Source of the DNA: Chloroflexi bacterium RBG_16_51_16
Lineage (GTDB): Bacteria; Chloroflexota; Anaerolineae; Anaerolineales; Villigracilaceae
Assembly (NCBI GenBank): GCA_001796785.1
Contig: MGNL01000032.1
Location: 1-6,446 of the forward strand
DNA: 6,446 bases
Reading direction: 5' to 3'
Positions within the stretch are counted from its first letter, which is position 1; each line of letters opens with the position of its first letter. This document shows, piece by piece, positions 5,042 through 6,446 of this stretch. Both the position numbers and the translations under genes were made by a program. The notes under the pieces are model-generated. The model was not told the origin of the DNA. It ran no database searches and was given only the letters and a program-made list of their open reading frames with translations.

Positions 5042-6446
5042 TTACACCGATGCTCGTTCCCATAACGACCTGGCGATCAATTCTTGATCCACCGGCAGGT
5101 GATCGATCCTCACCCCTACCGCGTTATGAATCGCGTTCGTGATCGCGGGCGTGGTCGGGATGCTGCAAATCTCACCCACACCTTTGGCGCCGTATGGACC
5201 TTCAGCCGTGCGGTGTTCCACAACGATCGAGGTGATTTCCGGCGTCAGCAGGATGCCCGGCATGCGGTAGCGTGCCAGGTGGTCGGTCACCACGATTCCA
5301 TTTTCAACGATGAATTCCTCGGTTAGGCAGTTGCCGAGTCCCATCATCACTCCGCCCTCGACTTGTCCCTGCAGACCCAGTGGATTGACCGCCATGCCCA
5401 CATCATTGGCGGTGATGATCCTAAGGACAGACACCTCGCCTGTCTTGATATTTACCTCGACCTCGGCGGCCTGGGCTGCAAATGAGAATGCAAAATGCAT
5501 ATCGCCGCCTTTTTCGAGTGGCTGGGTTCTCGGCGCCTCGTATTCGTAATGGGCGCGGGGTTGCTGCCCGCTGGTCTTCATCTCTTTGGCCACCTGTGCG
5601 TAGGTTAGCGAATGTCCGTTGGCGTGGACCCGGCCGTTTTCGAAACGGATCTGGTCGGGTTTCACGTCGAACTTTTCAGCCAGGGTTGCTGAAATTGCCT
5701 GGCGCAGGGTTTTCGCAGCATATCGAGAGGCGTTCCCGGTGACGTAGGTTTGGCGTGAGGCGGTCGTGGGTCCCCCGTTCGGTGTCAGATCCGTATCCAT
5801 CACCAGCACTCGCACCTGCCCGGCTGGTACGGCCATCTCCTCTGCGATCATCATCTGCATGACGGTCACCAATCCCTGGCCCATCTCCGCGGAAGAACTA
5901 CGGATCTCGAAGGTCCCATCTTCATACAGCTCCAATTCCGCCCCTGCTTTATCGGTCGCACCTCCACCGAGGCCGGTGTTCTTATACCCCGCCGCGAAAC
6001 CCCACGCGTGCACAAGGTTTGGAATTTCTTTCACCTTGTGTGGAGAAAAAAGCTCCTCGGCTGACAAGTTGCACAGCTCTTTCGCCTGGCGGGTCATCTC
6101 CGCCTTGACCTTCTCAATGCATTCGATCAGGCCGACCGATTCACGCAGTGTCTGCCCGGTATTGGTTATGCTCCCCACCTTTAACGAATTCATCAATCGG
6201 AGTTCAATTGGATCGACATTTATTTTTTCAGCCAGCATATCCATCATGGATTCAATCGCGAACGCCGACTGCGTCACGCCGAAGCCCCGGAACGCCCCAG
6301 CTGGCGGGTTGTTCGTGTACATGGCATAACAATCCGCTCGCACGTTCGGCACATCATAAGGACCGGCGGAATGCGTTGTCGCCCTCGTCATTACCTTCTC
6401 GCCCAGGGACGCATACGCGCCCGTATCGCCATAAAGTTCCGTTTCG
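5042..6446 (-). CDS. Xanthine dehydrogenase family molybdopterin-binding subunit, C-terminal part
   Basis: The frame is open to the right edge, adding 18 residues (from ETELYGDTGAYAS) before the first in-window ATG at 6391, so the start is outside. About 467 residues are visible of a subunit usually 750-850 long. It binds molybdenum cofactor and hydroxylates purines, aldehydes or other heterocycles, working with FeS and FAD subunits. Seen, numbered from the 6391 Met: PAGAFRGFGVTQ (30-41), the family's AFRGFG loop; EMGQG (169-173); NGGPTTASRQTYVTGNA (205-221); NDVGMAVNP (329-337); GQVEGGVMMGLG (342-353); KGVGE (403-407), whose Glu407 matches the catalytic base (bovine Glu1261). Arg3 and Phe37 are 34 residues apart, as bovine Arg880 and Phe914 are, so a purine substrate is possible. 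TAA stop at 5042-5044, followed by the palindrome. Probably the last gene of an operon lying mainly outside. Confidence 0.9.
   Translation of the reverse strand, partial: ETELYGDTGAYASLGEKVMTRATTHSAGPYDVPNVRADCYAMYTNNPPAGAFRGFGVTQSAFAIESMMDMLAEKINVDPIELRLMNSLKVGSITNTGQTLRESVGLIECIEKVKAEMTRQAKELCNLSAEELFSPHKVKEIPNLVHAWGFAAGYKNTGLGGGATDKAGAELELYEDGTFEIRSSSAEMGQGLVTVMQMMIAEEMAVPAGQVRVLVMDTDLTPNGGPTTASRQTYVTGNASRYAAKTLRQAISATLAEKFDVKPDQIRFENGRVHANGHSLTYAQVAKEMKTSGQQPRAHYEYEAPRTQPLEKGGDMHFAFSFAAQAAEVEVNIKTGEVSVLRIITANDVGMAVNPLGLQGQVEGGVMMGLGNCLTEEFIVENGIVVTDHLARYRMPGILLTPEITSIVVEHRTAEGPYGAKGVGEICSIPTTPAITNAIHNAVGVRIDHLPVDQELIARSLWERASV

Noticed and set aside
5020..5142. + strand ORF of 40 codons with AGGAGG 3 nt before ATG
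   Set aside because: Most of it lies antisense to the well-supported C-terminus of the hydroxylase subunit, the spacer is too short, and the peptide shows no recognisable features. The AGGAGG is probably coincidental.
5766..6329. + strand ORF of 187 codons
   Set aside because: Antisense shadow of the molybdopterin-binding subunit; composition is Ser/Pro-rich as expected of an opposite-strand frame, and no domain is visible.
1..6446. CRISPR arrays, tRNA or rRNA genes, insertion sequences, phage or defence genes
   Set aside because: None seen: no regularly spaced repeats, no tRNA-like cloverleaf, no transposase or integrase motifs on either strand.

Overview
The window looks like ordinary bacterial chromosome, moderately GC-rich by eye. 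It carries four complete genes, two genes cut by the window edges, and two short structured intergenic stretches. The gene styles are a two-membrane-segment protein with a Cys-containing outer loop, a COMT-like O-methyltransferase with a WDE motif, a VGDG-type threonine synthase-like enzyme, and an AI-2E permease. Together with the palindromic repeat 'CTCTGTGCCTCCGTGG', they suggest a Chloroflexota (Anaerolineae-like) or similar environmental bacterium. This is an impression from family resemblance, not a proof.

Layout. At 2-445 (+) is the 3' part of a small membrane-protein gene whose visible 5' end is an exact 63-bp tandem duplication (1-126). The next 281 bp (446-726) lie between convergent genes. 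They hold strong stem-loops, a 38-codon candidate small ORF, and a good rightward terminator hairpin (703-727) that overlaps the stop codon of the next gene. Everything from 727 on is read leftward (- strand): an O-methyltransferase (727-1368); a 183-bp gap; then a probable operon, in transcription order threonine synthase-like enzyme (4907-3639), AI-2E family permease (3642-2497) and GtrB/ArnC-like polyprenyl-phosphate glycosyltransferase (2481-1552). A 134-bp gap (4908-5041) carries a nested palindrome of a dispersed-repeat kind. At the right edge is the C-terminal part of a molybdopterin-binding subunit of a xanthine dehydrogenase family enzyme (5042-6446, continuing beyond the window).

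How they work together. The threonine synthase-like gene and the permease overlap by ATGA, and the glycosyltransferase follows 15 bp later without a visible Shine-Dalgarno sequence, so these three are probably co-transcribed and translationally coupled. The sequence shows no obvious metabolic link between them. The methyltransferase has its own strong ribosome binding site and is probably a separate unit. The hydroxylase gene is likely the distal end of another operon whose other subunits are outside the window.

I did not find a convincing new biological system. The best second-look items are the 63-bp duplication (real or an assembly artefact), the convergent intergenic region with a possible small RNA or small ORF, and the nested palindrome.
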